Below, piece after piece: positions 1 to 6,800 of a stretch of DNA of 8,260 nt. Origin of the DNA: Chloroflexota bacterium. Its GTDB lineage: Bacteria > Chloroflexota > Limnocylindria > Limnocylindrales > CSP1-4. Below the pieces are notes generated by a model. The model did no database searches, was not told where the DNA came from, and was given only the letters and a program-made list of their open reading frames with translations. The DNA is taken from the NCBI GenBank assembly GCA_021777365.1, contig JAJYDP010000192.1, positions 1-8,260 of the forward strand, given 5' to 3'. Both the position numbers and the translations under genes were made by a program. The stretch's first letter is position 1. Every line of letters starts with the position of its first letter.

Positions 1-85
1 CCGGCGAATCCGGGCACCTGTCAAGGGCCTGGCGCCAGCGTCCCCGCACGCGGCCACATTGTGCCTGGGTCGGATGGGGAGGAAG

Positions 86-132
86 TGGAGCGGGAGACGG
101 GATTCGAACCCGCGACATCTTGCTTGGGAAGC
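86..132 (-). tRNA. 3' half of tRNA-Gly(CCC); partial, probable att site
   Basis: Read on the minus strand, this stretch has the complete 3' half of a tRNA. It starts with anticodon loop TTCCCAA (anticodon CCC, plus-strand 126-128), then the 3' side of the anticodon stem (GCAAG) and variable loop ATGTC. A T-arm follows (GCGGG, loop TTCGAAT, CCCGT), then the acceptor strand CTCCCGC, discriminator T and an encoded CCA (86-88). Going 5' from the loop, only the G and C next to it pair; the remaining stem bases (AAC) do not match AAG. No D-arm is seen, and the acceptor partner GCGGGAG is absent at the expected distance and in the next few hundred bases. It is therefore not a functional tRNA. The break at the anticodon loop is typical of attachment sites used by tyrosine integrases. 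By that reading, displaced chromosome lies left and integrated DNA right. The alternative is a plain tRNA pseudogene. Confidence 0.8.
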
Positions 133-522
133 GTTGGCCCCCTGCGGCGGAATGTACGCAGACCATCGGCGTCCTCAGCGGACAGGTAGAGCCTACCGCT
201 TTCGGGCACCTGCTCTGGGACAGCGTCGCCGGCCACGTCGCGGCCCACGTGGGGCGGACGGTTCTCATCGTCCCGTGAGCCGGGCGAGGGTGTCCCGGCC
301 GCTGCAGCACGCGGCCTCCGGTCCGTAGCCGGTTTCGCCGTCAACACGCGCCCGGTGAGTGAGGTTGCTGGGCACAGCGTCACGCCTTCTGCGTGGCAAT
401 CGGCCGGCACCGGTCCCGCCTCCGAAACCAGTGCCCCGACTTCGGGACGGCAACGGAGCGATGTGTGGCGCGCGCGCGGCGTACGCTTGGCCGACCATGG
501 CGTGGTTCGCGGAGCACCGGCG
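133..522. other. Non-coding stretch between tRNA fragment and nuclease gene
   Basis: I see no supported gene here. A frame in phase with the nuclease gene is open from a GTG at 355, but it has no ribosome binding site. Its translation before residue 57 is low-complexity and looks unlike the conserved protein that follows. One small GC hairpin (GGCCGC/GCGGCC, 297-316, 8-nt loop) lies in the middle. If the tRNA fragment is an att site, this would be the terminal non-coding part of the element. No integrase or direct repeat of the tRNA fragment is visible. Confidence 0.5.
511..514 (+). promoter_or_regulatory. Ribosome binding site deciding the GTG start of the nuclease gene
   Basis: GGAG lies 8 nt before the GTG at 523. 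Neither the upstream in-frame GTG at 355 nor the one at 502 has a comparable purine-rich site, so 523 is preferred. The choice also fits the point at which the protein sequence starts to look like a folded domain. Confidence 0.55.
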
Positions 523-1416
523 GTGACGGAGCACTTGGCGCTGCGCGCGCATCTCGAGACCCGCCTGGCCGAGACCTGGCCGAGCTTCCTCGATCTCCGT
601 CGACGTCGCCTCGCCGAGACGGCGCGACCGGGTGGCGGAGCGGAGCGGGTGGCGGAGCTCATCGTGGGCGACCTCTTCAGCCACGCCCTGGACTGGCACG
701 TGGAGGATCTCAACCACCAGATCGGCTACGCCGACCTGCTGCTGACCCGTCTCGGCGTGAAGTACCTGGTGGTCGAGACGAAGCGGCCGGGCGCGCTAGC
801 CTGGCACGCGGCGGCGGTGGAGGCCGCCCTGGCGCAAGCCACGCGATATGCGGCAACCCAGGGCGTGCGCTCGGTGGCCGTGAGCGACGGCCACCTGCTC
901 TACGCCGCGGACGTCGTGGACGGCGGGCAGCGGGGCCGGGCCCTGGTACCCCTCGACGCGCCGACTCCGCCCGAGGCGTTGTGGTGGCTGAGCGTGCACG
1001 GCATCTACCGCCCCGTCGATCCGGCCCCCACGCCGGACACCTTGCTGCCGCCCCGCCCCGCCGCGGAGGCGACGCCGGGCAGTGCCGAGGACACGGTGCT
1101 CCACCCCCGCTACCGACTTCCCGCGCGCTGCTTCGCCTACGTCGGCGATCCGACACACCCGGCGAGCTGGCACCTCCCATACCGGCTCGCCGACGGGAGC
1201 GCCGATCCCCGGCGGCTGCCCAAGGCCGTCCAGGCCATCCTCACCAACTACCGGGGCGCGGCCCTCACCTCGGTACCCGAGTCCGCCATCCCGGCCGTGC
1301 TGGAACGCCTGGCCGGGGCCGCTCGCGAACTCGGGCATATGCCCGACCAACGACCTGACGCGGCCGAGGCGTATCAGCTCCTGCAGGCGGCCCTGCTGCA
1401 GCAGCCACGGCCGTAG
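523..1416 (+). CDS. Orphan HsdR-N-like PD-(D/E)xK nuclease with unnamed C-terminal module
   Basis: With GTG 523 as start the protein has 297 residues and no signal peptide. Residues about 40-130 show the core of the type I restriction HsdR N-terminal nuclease fold. A helical Glu (E45) comes first, then D71 in YADLLL, E85-T-K87 (the ExK of PD-(D/E)xK) and Q105-x3-Y109, the QxxxY motif of HsdR/RecB-type nucleases. A strand ending VAVSDG occupies the place of the usual TNG segment. There is no helicase/ATPase domain, and no HsdM or HsdS gene lies nearby, so it is not a complete type I enzyme. Residues about 203-275 form a second module with FAYVGDP, SWHLPY, LPKAVQAILTNYRGA and a following helix. 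I recall similar strings in phage-linked proteins but cannot name a family. Catalytic residues look intact, so DNA cleavage (defence or mobile-element function) is plausible but inferred. It sits next to the tRNA fragment and is separated from the sugar operon by about 350 bp. Confidence 0.75.
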   Translation: MTEHLALRAHLETRLAETWPSFLDLRRRRLAETARPGGGAERVAELIVGDLFSHALDWHVEDLNHQIGYADLLLTRLGVKYLVVETKRPGALAWHAAAVEAALAQATRYAATQGVRSVAVSDGHLLYAADVVDGGQRGRALVPLDAPTPPEALWWLSVHGIYRPVDPAPTPDTLLPPRPAAEATPGSAEDTVLHPRYRLPARCFAYVGDPTHPASWHLPYRLADGSADPRRLPKAVQAILTNYRGAALTSVPESAIPAVLERLAGAARELGHMPDQRPDAAEAYQLLQAALLQQPRP

Positions 1417-1629
1417 GCGGCGGTCGCCCGGGCGAAGCCAGTCCAGGCCCCTGCGGCCCAACCACTCCGCCGGTGCCGGTCGGGGCGGGCGGCCACTCTG
1501 GACCCACCGGCGCTCACGCATCCAGCCCACACGCGCTGCAGCAGCTGGCATCGGCTGCGGAGTCGACCCCGCTGGGCGGACACACTGGATAACCGGCGGC
1601 CGCCACTCGCACGGTTGAAGACCGCGGGA

Positions 1630-1722
1630 CAGCTTGACGTCAAGCGCACAATATGCGCAGTCGTTCGCACACGATCTGTGATCACTAAGCATTTCGGCGA
1701 TTCATAGACGTGACATACGGCA
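1630..1722 (+). promoter_or_regulatory. Putative promoter/operator region of the sugar operon
   Basis: This less GC-rich block contains three symmetric elements close together. They are the 12-bp perfect palindrome CTTGACGTCAAG (1633-1644), the inverted repeat GCGCA-CAATA-TGCGC (1644-1658), and the 8-bp palindrome GTGATCAC (1678-1685). TTGACG at 1634-1639 resembles a -35 box, but no good -10 box lies 16-18 nt further on. Weaker pairs such as TTCGCA (1664) with TAAGCA (1686) are possible. Being the only sizeable gap before the six-gene operon, it is where the DeoR-family repressor encoded at 4984 would be expected to act. The exact promoter is not resolved. Confidence 0.4.
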
Positions 1723-1759
1723 CGCCGCGCCGGGGAGGCGATGGAAGTGGGATTCCTCT

Positions 1760-1765
1760 GGAGGG
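1760..1765 (+). promoter_or_regulatory. Ribosome binding site deciding the start of the binding-protein gene
   Basis: GGAGGG ends 5 nt before the ATG at 1771. This favours 1771 over the in-frame ATG at 1741, which would put ten extra residues in front of the twin-Arg/hydrophobic lipoprotein signal. Confidence 0.75.
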
Positions 1766-1770
1766 CAACG

Positions 1771-3135
1771 ATGCAGCGACCGCGACGCGCATGGCCGGCC
1801 ATCCTGGCCGCCGCCACCCTGATCCTGGCGGCTTGCTCAGGCAGCGCCTCGAGCGCACCCACAAACGGCGCCGCGGCGTCCGCCGCAGCCCCCGCCGGAT
1901 CGGCCTCCAGCGCCGCGCCGGTGCACCTGACGATGTGGCAGCAGTGGGGCGGCGGTCACGAGGAAGCCGCGCTCAAGACGATCATCAAGGACTACGAGGC
2001 GCTGCACCCCAACGTCACGATCGATGAGACGCCCGTCACCGACGACTCGAAGATCCTGACCGCCATCAGCGGCGGCAACCCGCCCGATATCGTCGACCTC
2101 GTCTCCTCCCTGCCCATGGGCGAGTGGGCCTCGAAGGGCGCGCTCATGCCGCTCGATTCGCTGATCGCCCAGTCGGGGATCGACACCAGTGTCTACGTGC
2201 CTGCCGCCCTGCAGGCCATGACCGTGAACGGCAAGGTGTACGGGCTGCCGTTCATGGACTTCAACGTCGGGCTCGTCTACAACAAGGCGCTGTTCGCGGC
2301 GGCCGGGCTCGATCCCAACAGCCCGCCCAAGACGATCGAGGAACTCACCCAGGACGCCTACAAGCTGACCAAGCAGGACGCCAGCGGGCGGATCACGCAG
2401 CTGGGCTTCCTGCCCGAGTACCCGGGGACCTCCAACGGGCAGGTGTGCACGCTGGAAGACACCGGCTGGCTCTTTGGCGGCGGTTGGTACGACCAATCGA
2501 GCGGGAAGGTCACCGCGAACCTGCCGCAGAACGTCAGCGCTCTCGCCTGGGAGACCGGCTTCTACCAGAAGTACGGCGCCCAGAACATCGCCAACTTCCT
2601 GCAGTCGGCGGGCGCCTACCTGACCGCGCAGGATCCGCTCGAGTCGGGCAAGCTGGCCATGGTGTACGACGGGCCGTGGGCCATCGCCTTCGCCCAGTCG
2701 AACGTGCCGGACCTCGCCAAGAGTCTCGCTGCCGCGCCGTTCCCGGCGCCCGCGGCGATGCCCCAGCTCACCGGCACCAGCTTCATCGACTCCAACCCGC
2801 AGGTGATCCCGGCGGGCTCCAAGCACGCTGCGGCGGCGTTCGACTTCATCCGCTACGAGACCACGAACCCGCAGGTCACCGCCACCTTCGCCCAGCTCAT
2901 CCAGAATCTGCCGCAGCTCAAGCAGACCCCCTCCTTCCCGCTGGCGAGCGACCCGAACTTCCAGGTCTTCATCAACGAGGCCAACTCGACTAACGCCCAC
3001 GTGTGGCCGCAGCTTCCCTTCTCGACCGAGTACGGGACCAAGCTCTGCGAGGCGCAGCAGGCGGCGCTGTACGGGAAGTCCACCCCCCAGGCGGCGCTCG
3101 ACACCCTGCAGTCGCAGATGGCCGCGGCGCACTAG
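1771..3135 (+). CDS. Family-1 sugar-binding lipoprotein of a CUT1 ABC importer
   Basis: This 454-residue protein captures the substrate outside the membrane and delivers it to the two permeases encoded next. A short basic N-terminus, a hydrophobic stretch and the lipobox LAAC (lipidated Cys22) are followed by an Ala/Ser/Gly/Pro linker to about residue 50. The mature part begins VHLTMWQQWGG. It shows family-1 solute-binding hallmarks: a strand-helix start with FEAxHP-like DYEALHPNV, GGNPPDIVD, the segment NGKVYGLPFMDFNVGLVYNK, and DGPWAIAF late in the fold. Length is typical of MalE/UgpB-type proteins. Two Cys in the mature part (C226 and C426) could form a disulfide. Its neighbours include a sugar kinase and a sugar-phosphate isomerase, so a sugar or amino sugar is the likely ligand; the exact one cannot be read. 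It is the first gene of the operon, 21 bp before the first permease gene. Confidence 0.92.
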   Translation: MQRPRRAWPAILAAATLILAACSGSASSAPTNGAAASAAAPAGSASSAAPVHLTMWQQWGGGHEEAALKTIIKDYEALHPNVTIDETPVTDDSKILTAISGGNPPDIVDLVSSLPMGEWASKGALMPLDSLIAQSGIDTSVYVPAALQAMTVNGKVYGLPFMDFNVGLVYNKALFAAAGLDPNSPPKTIEELTQDAYKLTKQDASGRITQLGFLPEYPGTSNGQVCTLEDTGWLFGGGWYDQSSGKVTANLPQNVSALAWETGFYQKYGAQNIANFLQSAGAYLTAQDPLESGKLAMVYDGPWAIAFAQSNVPDLAKSLAAAPFPAPAAMPQLTGTSFIDSNPQVIPAGSKHAAAAFDFIRYETTNPQVTATFAQLIQNLPQLKQTPSFPLASDPNFQVFINEANSTNAHVWPQLPFSTEYGTKLCEAQQAALYGKSTPQAALDTLQSQMAAAH

Positions 3136-3156
3136 GCGCGATCCAGCCAGCCGACC

Positions 3157-4068
3157 GTGACGCAGCGATCGGGAACGCGGAGGGCGGCGCGGCAGCTCGT
3201 CGCCGCCCTCCCGTTCCTGACCCCATGGCTCATCGGGCTCCTCGGGCTGATCCTCATCCCGGTGGTCCTGGTCCTCTACTGGAGCTTCACCGACTTCAAC
3301 CTGCTCCAGGCGCCCAACTTCGTGGGCGCCCAGAACTACCAGACCCTGGTGGCCGATCCGACCTTCTGGACCTCGGTCGGCAACACCCTCTACATCACCC
3401 TCATCGGGGTGCCCGCGGGGGTGGTGATCGGGCTCGGCACGGCGCTCCTCCTCAACCGTGACGTGTTCGCCCGGGACTGGCACCGGGCGGCCATCTTCCT
3501 CCCCGCGATCGTGCCCCCGGTGGCGGGGGCGATCATCTGGATCTGGATCTTGAACCCCGACTACGGGCTGCTCAACGCGGTCCTCTCGGTGTTCCATGTG
3601 CCGCCCCTGGGCTGGCTCGGAGACCCCTCCTGGGCCAAGCTCGCGGAGCTGCTCATCGTGCTCTGGGGCTCCATCGGCCAGATCATGATCGTGTTCCTGG
3701 CCGGCCTCAAAGAGGTGCCCGAGCAACTCTACGAGGCGGCCGCCATCGACGGCGCCTCGACCTGGGCCCGCTTCCGGCACATCACGCTGCCCATGCTCGG
3801 CCCGGTCCTCTTCTACAACGTGGTGGTGGGCGTGATCTTCTACCTGCAGTTCTTCGAGCAGGCCTTCGTGATCACCTCCAAGGATCTCGGCGCACCGGTG
3901 AACTCCACCCTGTACTACACGATCTACCTGTACCAGAACGCGTTCGACTACCTGAAGATGGGGTACGCCGCGGCCATGGCCTGGGTCCTCTTCCTGGCCA
4001 CCCTGGCGGTGACCGTCCTCTTCTTCGCGTTCCAGCGGCGGCTCGTCTTCTACGCGGGGGAGGACTGA
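3157..4068 (+). CDS. ABC sugar importer permease, MalF/UgpA type
   Basis: This is a 303-residue inner-membrane subunit of a CUT1 sugar importer. About six hydrophobic segments are visible: near residues 14-44, 75-101, 112-134, 162-186, 220-241 and 271-293. The cytoplasmic EAA loop that docks with the ATPase is canonical, with E193-A-A-A-I-D-G-A followed by FRHITLPMLGP. NFVGAQNYQTL and RAAIFLPAIVPPVA are typical of the MalF/UgpA side of the pair. The start is GTG at 3157, 21 bp after the binding-protein stop. I see no strong ribosome binding site, so translation may depend on coupling to the upstream gene. The stop overlaps the start of the next permease by one base (TGATG). No ATPase gene is present in the window. 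Confidence 0.93.
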   Translation: MTQRSGTRRAARQLVAALPFLTPWLIGLLGLILIPVVLVLYWSFTDFNLLQAPNFVGAQNYQTLVADPTFWTSVGNTLYITLIGVPAGVVIGLGTALLLNRDVFARDWHRAAIFLPAIVPPVAGAIIWIWILNPDYGLLNAVLSVFHVPPLGWLGDPSWAKLAELLIVLWGSIGQIMIVFLAGLKEVPEQLYEAAAIDGASTWARFRHITLPMLGPVLFYNVVVGVIFYLQFFEQAFVITSKDLGAPVNSTLYYTIYLYQNAFDYLKMGYAAAMAWVLFLATLAVTVLFFAFQRRLVFYAGED

Positions 4069-4970
4069 TGGTCGGCGCGGCACGGAGTGTCCGGCGCGCA
4101 GGTGGGGCGCGCGGGCGCGGGATCGGACACTGGAGCCGGCGCGGCCTGTTGCAGGCCACGCTTCTGGTGACCTCGCTCATCTTCCTGCTGCCCCTGCTCT
4201 GGATGGTGTCGAGCTCGCTCAAGGGCAACGGCGAGATCTTCGTCTTCCCGCCCGAGCTGCTCCCGGCCCACCCCCAGTGGGGCAACTACGCGCAGGCGAT
4301 GAGCTACATCCCGTTCGGGACGTACTTCCTCAACAGCGCGCTCGTCTCGGCGGCCACGGTGGTGGGGACCCTCGTGTCCTGCGTGCCGGCGGCCTACGCC
4401 TTCGCGATCCTGCGCTGGCCGGGGCGCGATCTCGTCTTCCGCCTCGTGCTGGCCACCATCATGCTGCCCTTCCCGGTGGTGATGGTCCCCCAGTACCTGA
4501 TCTTCCGGGACGTGGGCTGGCTGGGCTCGCTGCTGCCGCTCATGGTGCCGCCCTTCCTGGGCGCGTTCATCACCCCCTACTTCGCCTCGAGCCTGGCCAT
4601 CTTCCTGCTGCGCCAGTTCATGCTGGGGCTGCCGCGCGACCTCATCGACGCGGGCCGCATCGACGGCGCCGGCGATTGGCACCTGCTCTGGCACGTGGTG
4701 GTGCCGCTGTCGAAGGGGAGCATCGTGACCGTCGTCCTCTTCGCGTTCCTGACCAGCTGGACCGCCTTCGTGGCGCCCCTCATCTTCCTTACCAAGGGCA
4801 ACCTCTTCACCCTCTCGCTGGGGCTCCAGCAGTACCAGAGCCTGCACTTCACCGCCTTCAACTACCTGATGGCGGCGTCGTTCGTGTTCTGCTTGCCGGT
4901 GCTCGTGGCCTTCGTGCTGGCCCAGCGGTACTTCGTGCAGGGCATCTCCCTCACCGGCACCAAGGGATAG
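4068..4970 (+). CDS. ABC sugar importer permease, MalG/UgpE type
   Basis: This 300-residue partner permease has a basic N-terminus, a first membrane segment near residues 27-51, and several more hydrophobic stretches up to the C-terminus. NSALVSAATVVGTL, AAYAFAILRWPGRDLVF and SLAIFLLRQFMLGLPRDLI are classic for the MalG/UgpE side. The protein ends GISLTGTKG, close to the usual GxxxTGxVKG tail. The EAA loop reads D194-A-G-R-I-D-G-A-G, so the usual Glu is Asp and the second Ala is Gly; it is otherwise in place and followed by VVVPLSKG. The ATG overlaps the stop of the first permease by one base, with GGGGGAGG just upstream inside that gene, so the two should be made in equal amounts. Together with the preceding genes it forms an importer lacking only the ATPase. 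Confidence 0.93.
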   Translation: MVGAARSVRRAGGARGRGIGHWSRRGLLQATLLVTSLIFLLPLLWMVSSSLKGNGEIFVFPPELLPAHPQWGNYAQAMSYIPFGTYFLNSALVSAATVVGTLVSCVPAAYAFAILRWPGRDLVFRLVLATIMLPFPVVMVPQYLIFRDVGWLGSLLPLMVPPFLGAFITPYFASSLAIFLLRQFMLGLPRDLIDAGRIDGAGDWHLLWHVVVPLSKGSIVTVVLFAFLTSWTAFVAPLIFLTKGNLFTLSLGLQQYQSLHFTAFNYLMAASFVFCLPVLVAFVLAQRYFVQGISLTGTKG

Positions 4971-4983
4971 GAGGGGACGCCCC

Positions 4984-5787
4984 ATGGACGCCACCGAGCG
5001 CCACCAGCTGATCCTCGAGCAACTGGCCACCCGCGGCGAGGTCAGCGTCGAGGAGGTCAGCCAGCGGGCGGGCGTCTCGCCCATGACCATCCGCCGCGAC
5101 CTCGACGAGCTCGACCGCCTGGGCGCGGTCAAGCGGGTGCGGGGCGGCGCGGTGAACGTGCTGTCCCGCGGCTACGAGCCACCCTTCGCCGCGCGCGCCA
5201 AGCTGCACGTGGAGGCCAAGGAGCAGATCGCGGCGGCGGCGGCCGAGCGGGTGCACGGGGGCCAGACGCTGGTGCTCGACGCGGGCACCACCACCCTCGC
5301 CCTCGCCCGCCGCCTGCGGGGCGTGCACGGCCTGACGGTGGCCACCCCCAGCCTGCGCATCGCGAGCGCCCTCGCCGACGAGCGGGACATGCGCGTGATC
5401 ATCATCGGTGGTGTGGTACGGGCCGGCGAGCACTCGGTGATCAGCAGCCACGCGCTGGAGCACCTGGCGCAGCTGCGCTTCGATCTCTGCTTCCTCACCA
5501 TCTCGGGGGTCGAGGCGCACAGCGGGCTCACCGAATGGAACCTCGATGACGCCGCGACGAAGGCGGCCGCCATCGCCAGCAGCCGCGAGTGCGTGGTGCT
5601 GGCCGACGCGAGCAAGCTCGGCAAGGTGGCCTTCGCCCGCGTCGCACCGCTCGACCGGATCGACCTGCTCATCACCGACGCCGCCGTTACCGCCGACCAG
5701 CTCGCGCCGCTCCGCGCCGCGGGCCTGTCGGTGCACGTGGCGGGCATCGAGAACCCCGCAAGGGAGGGCCCACCGCCTTGGGAATGA
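4984..5787 (+). CDS. DeoR-family transcriptional repressor
   Basis: The 267-residue protein fits the DeoR/GlpR family, repressors that release DNA when they bind a phosphosugar. Residues about 6-57 are the winged helix-turn-helix: RHQLILEQL, then VSVEEVSQRAGVSPMTIRRD (V20-D39, with the recognition helix) and the wing KRVRGGAV. Residues about 75-255 are the sensor domain, related to ribose-5-phosphate isomerase, with D99-A-G-T-T-T, the IIIGG strand, SGVEAHSGLT and LADASKLGK. The start is ATG at 4984, preceded by GGAGGGG about 8 nt upstream; the gap after the permease is 13 bp. Sitting inside the operon, it is most likely a self-controlling local repressor, with its operator probably in the palindrome-rich region around 1630-1722. 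The inducer would be the phosphosugar made by the kinase encoded downstream. Confidence 0.93.
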   Translation: MDATERHQLILEQLATRGEVSVEEVSQRAGVSPMTIRRDLDELDRLGAVKRVRGGAVNVLSRGYEPPFAARAKLHVEAKEQIAAAAAERVHGGQTLVLDAGTTTLALARRLRGVHGLTVATPSLRIASALADERDMRVIIIGGVVRAGEHSVISSHALEHLAQLRFDLCFLTISGVEAHSGLTEWNLDDAATKAAAIASSRECVVLADASKLGKVAFARVAPLDRIDLLITDAAVTADQLAPLRAAGLSVHVAGIENPAREGPPPWE

Positions 5788-6800
5788 CGAACTACGTCGC
5801 CGAGATCCGCGAGCAGCCGGCCCGCCTCGCCGCGCTCCTCGACACTGACCCGGCGCGCGCCCTGCGTTCGCTCGAGCTCTCCCGCTTCCGGCGGGTGGTG
5901 CTGAGCGGGATGGGGGCCTCCCACTACGCGACCTACCCGGCGTGGCTCGCCCTGGTGGCCGCCGGCGTGCCGGCCTGGTGGCTGGAGGCCGATGAGCTGC
6001 TCCACCACGCGTCCGGACTGCTCGGGCCCGACACGCTCCTCTGGCTCACCTCCCAGTCGGGATACAGCGCGGAGATCCAGGCCCTCGTCGAGGGCGACGG
6101 CGCCCGGGCGAGCGCCCTGATCGCGGTCACCAACGACCCGGCGAGCCCCCTCGCCGCCGCGGCCGACGTGCTGGTCGAGACGCTGGCCGGCCCCGAGCAG
6201 GCCGTCAGCACCAAGAGCTACACGAACTCCCTCGTGGCCGCCCTGCTCCTCGCGCATGGACTCCTCGGCGCGCCGGACCCGCGGAGCGAGCTGGCCTCCG
6301 GCGTGGCGGCACTGGAGGAGTTCCTGGGCGCGGGATGGGAGGACGCCCTCGACGCGACCGCACAAGCGATCGGGGCGCCCCGGCACGTGGTGGCGCTCGC
6401 CCGGGGCGCCGCGCTGCATGCCGCCTGGACCGGGGCCCTGGTCCTGAAGGAGGCGGTCCGCCTGCCCGCGGAGGGAATGAGCGCCGGGCAGTTCCGCCAC
6501 GGCCCGCTCGAACTCGCCGGACCGGGCCTCGGGGCGGTCATGCTCGAGGGCCCGTCGGGCACGGCCGCGCTGAACCGCGCCCTCGCCGAGGAGCTGGTGG
6601 CCGCGGGCAGCCGCGTGGCCTGGATCGGCAGCCCCGCCCCGCGCGGGACGGTCCCGCTGCCTGCCCCGGCCGCCCCCGGTCTGGGCGTCCGGGTGACCGA
6701 GGTCGTGCCCTTCCAGCTCGTCTCGGTGGTCTTGGCCCGGCGGCTGGGAATCGAGCCTGGCGAGTTCGTCCACTCGAGCAAGGTGACCCTGAGCGAGTGA
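5784..6800 (+). CDS. SIS-domain sugar-phosphate isomerase/deaminase (GlmS C-half-like)
   Basis: This cytoplasmic protein of 338 residues has two SIS domains and resembles the isomerase half of GlmS without its glutaminase domain. Such proteins include AgaS-type amino-sugar-6-phosphate deaminases and FrlB-type deglycases. The first SIS domain shows GMGASHYA (42-49), SQSGYSAE (90-97) and VTNDPASPLA. The second has LKEAVRLPAEG (E223), GQFRHGP (H239) and a C-terminal SSKVTLSE (K333). E223 and H239 are 16 residues apart, as are the GlmS catalytic E488 and H504, and the C-terminal Lys matches the GlmS active-site Lys. The residues needed for aldose-ketose chemistry therefore appear intact. ATG 5784 overlaps the repressor stop by 4 bp. 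A TTG at 5778 is better spaced from AGGGAGG (5761-5767) and could be the real start, adding two residues. The substrate is probably the product of the ROK kinase, or an imported glycated or amino sugar after phosphorylation. Confidence 0.88.
   Translation: MTNYVAEIREQPARLAALLDTDPARALRSLELSRFRRVVLSGMGASHYATYPAWLALVAAGVPAWWLEADELLHHASGLLGPDTLLWLTSQSGYSAEIQALVEGDGARASALIAVTNDPASPLAAAADVLVETLAGPEQAVSTKSYTNSLVAALLLAHGLLGAPDPRSELASGVAALEEFLGAGWEDALDATAQAIGAPRHVVALARGAALHAAWTGALVLKEAVRLPAEGMSAGQFRHGPLELAGPGLGAVMLEGPSGTAALNRALAEELVAAGSRVAWIGSPAPRGTVPLPAPAAPGLGVRVTEVVPFQLVSVVLARRLGIEPGEFVHSSKVTLSE

Larger units (their letters stand above)
1417..1770. other. 354-bp intergenic region ahead of the sugar operon
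   Basis: This region holds no supported gene. Just after the nuclease stop is a 12-bp perfect palindrome, TCGCCCGGGCGA (1424-1435). Further on, AACCG (1591-1595) and CGGTT (1612-1616) form an inverted repeat around the palindrome GGCGGCCGCC (1595-1604). Neither is followed by a T-tract, so I do not call a Rho-independent terminator. The last third, from about 1630, is clearly less GC-rich and is described separately as the likely control region. An ATG at 1741 in frame with the next gene is rejected as start because the lipoprotein signal begins after 1771. Confidence 0.5.

Noticed and set aside
86..160. Complete functional tRNA-Gly on the minus strand
   Set aside because: The 5' acceptor strand GCGGGAG, the D-arm and three of five pairs of the anticodon stem are missing; only the 3' half is present.
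59..328. Plus-strand 89-codon open frame beginning at 59
   Set aside because: Its only notable string (RRDSNPRHLAWEA) is the translated complement of the tRNA fragment. There is no ribosome binding site or conserved look.
355..522. Extended N-terminus of the nuclease protein from GTG 355
   Set aside because: No ribosome binding site precedes it, and the added 56 residues are low-complexity. GTG 523 has GGAG at good spacing.
21..713. Minus-strand open frame of 230 codons across the tRNA fragment
   Set aside because: It includes the AGSNPVSRS-type peptide that arises when tRNA 3' ends are translated, is Arg-rich, and overlaps the nuclease gene antisense.
1424..1435. Palindrome TCGCCCGGGCGA after the nuclease stop as a terminator
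   Set aside because: No loop of usual size and no T-tract follow; such GC palindromes are expected by chance here.
1837..4083. Very long minus-strand open frame (about 748 codons) opposite the binding protein and first permease
   Set aside because: It is antisense to three well-supported genes. The translation is dominated by Arg, Gly, Glu, Asp and His, with no recognisable domain; this is the expected shadow in very GC-rich DNA.
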